A DNA stretch of 64,000 nucleotides from Corythucha ciliata (taxonomy: Eukaryota > Arthropoda > Insecta > Hemiptera > Tingidae), in the NCBI GenBank assembly GCA_038030265.1, contig CM075938.1, positions 45,377,189-45,441,188 of the forward strand, read 5' to 3'. The stretch's first letter is position 1, and every line of letters begins with the position of its first letter. This document shows, in pieces, positions 63,577 to 64,000 of this stretch. The notes below the pieces were generated by a model. That model was not told where the DNA came from, did no database searches, and saw only the letters and a program-made list of their open reading frames with translations. Made by a program: the position numbers and the translations under genes.

Positions 63577-63853
63577 AGGCCTCGCCACACAGGACGCGAA
63601 CTGCCGCGCGGACAGGTCCGCTCAACAAAAAACCATAGCAACGGAGTATGTCTCACCCACGTTTTCATGTTTTTTTTTACTCGTACCTGAGGCTTCCTAG
63701 CAGTCGGGAAAAAATGCCGCAAGTGGGATCCAGGGACTCCGAATAAGAAATAACATTATCCCGCCATAGCAACAACACTTGCGGCATTTCTCCCGACGTT
63801 TCTGAATAGGGCCCCTGGTCTGCGCGGCAGTTCGCGTTCAGTGTGGCAAGGAC
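63577..63853. mobile_element. 277-bp nested foldback MITE with TTA flanks
   Basis: Ends CCTCGCCACACAGGACGCGA and CGTTCAGTGTGGCAAGGAC are about 40-base imperfect inverted repeats (CGCGAACTGCCGCGC and its complement are exact). TTA lies on both sides (63574-63576 and 63854-63856). Inside is a second inverted pair, GTCGGGAAAAAATGCCGC near 63703 and GCGGCATTTCTCCCGAC near 63780, so one MITE may sit in another. Confidence 0.75.
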
Positions 63854-63857
63854 TTAC

Positions 63858-64000
63858 TGGAAGTGGAAGCTCTACTGTAGTTGGAGCTCAACTGTGATAG
63901 GAGCTCTGCAGTGGTTGGGCCTTCTTTGTGGTTGAGGCTTACTGTGGTTGGAAGTGTTAACTGAGGCCAGAGCTTTTCGGTGGCTGGGCCTTTTTTGTGG
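63858..64000 (-). repeat. Family F array, reverse orientation (runs off window)
   Basis: Units such as GTTGGAGCTCAACTGTGAT and GGTTGGGCCTTCTTTGTGG are the complement of the family F array at 20895-21310. Confidence 0.8.

Overview
This is a eukaryotic window, most likely from an arthropod and possibly a crustacean. The evidence is a spliced multi-exon gene with seven very short introns (59-77 bases), non-LTR and Harbinger/hAT/mariner-type transposons, and no prokaryotic gene organisation. The species is not identifiable from the sequence alone.

Layout. The left 4.2 kb (minus strand) carries the only host gene I can reconstruct. It encodes a single-pass membrane mucin-like protein: cytoplasmic tail, KKKCC plus transmembrane segment, a SEA domain with an autocleavage-type G-SVVV motif, one EGF module, then a 2.4-kb Glu/Pro/Ser/Ala- and Thr/Ser/Pro-rich exon whose splice donor lies at the window edge. 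The rest of the protein is outside the window, and the true first exon is unresolved.

From 4.2 to 64 kb I find no other convincing host gene. About a quarter of this part is degenerate tandem arrays with units of roughly 17-32 bases, in six families (called A-F here). Families A, B and C share a TTCGCG/CGCGAA core, a spacing near 30 bases and an A-rich tract. They abut each other without unique spacer and switch strand inside single blocks. This patchwork is the most unusual signal in the window.

Transposons sit in and between the arrays. There is a Harbinger element at about 36.3-39.0 kb with a complete three-exon transposase (361 codons) and a broken Myb/SANT-like partner gene. There is a non-autonomous hAT element with a perfect 8-bp target duplication (26.3-27.0 kb), a 408-bp mariner-type palindrome with TA flanks (35.5-35.9 kb), a 124-bp element with TAA flanks (10.6 kb), nested foldback elements at 32.4-33.7 kb and 62.8-63.9 kb, several small foldbacks, two dead LINE reverse-transcriptase fragments (39.3-40.1 and 58.6-59.0 kb) and tRNA-like sequences near 34.6 and 35.1 kb. 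The window also holds 18 poly(C/G) runs of 10 or more. The long stretches between repeats look like intergenic or intronic DNA.
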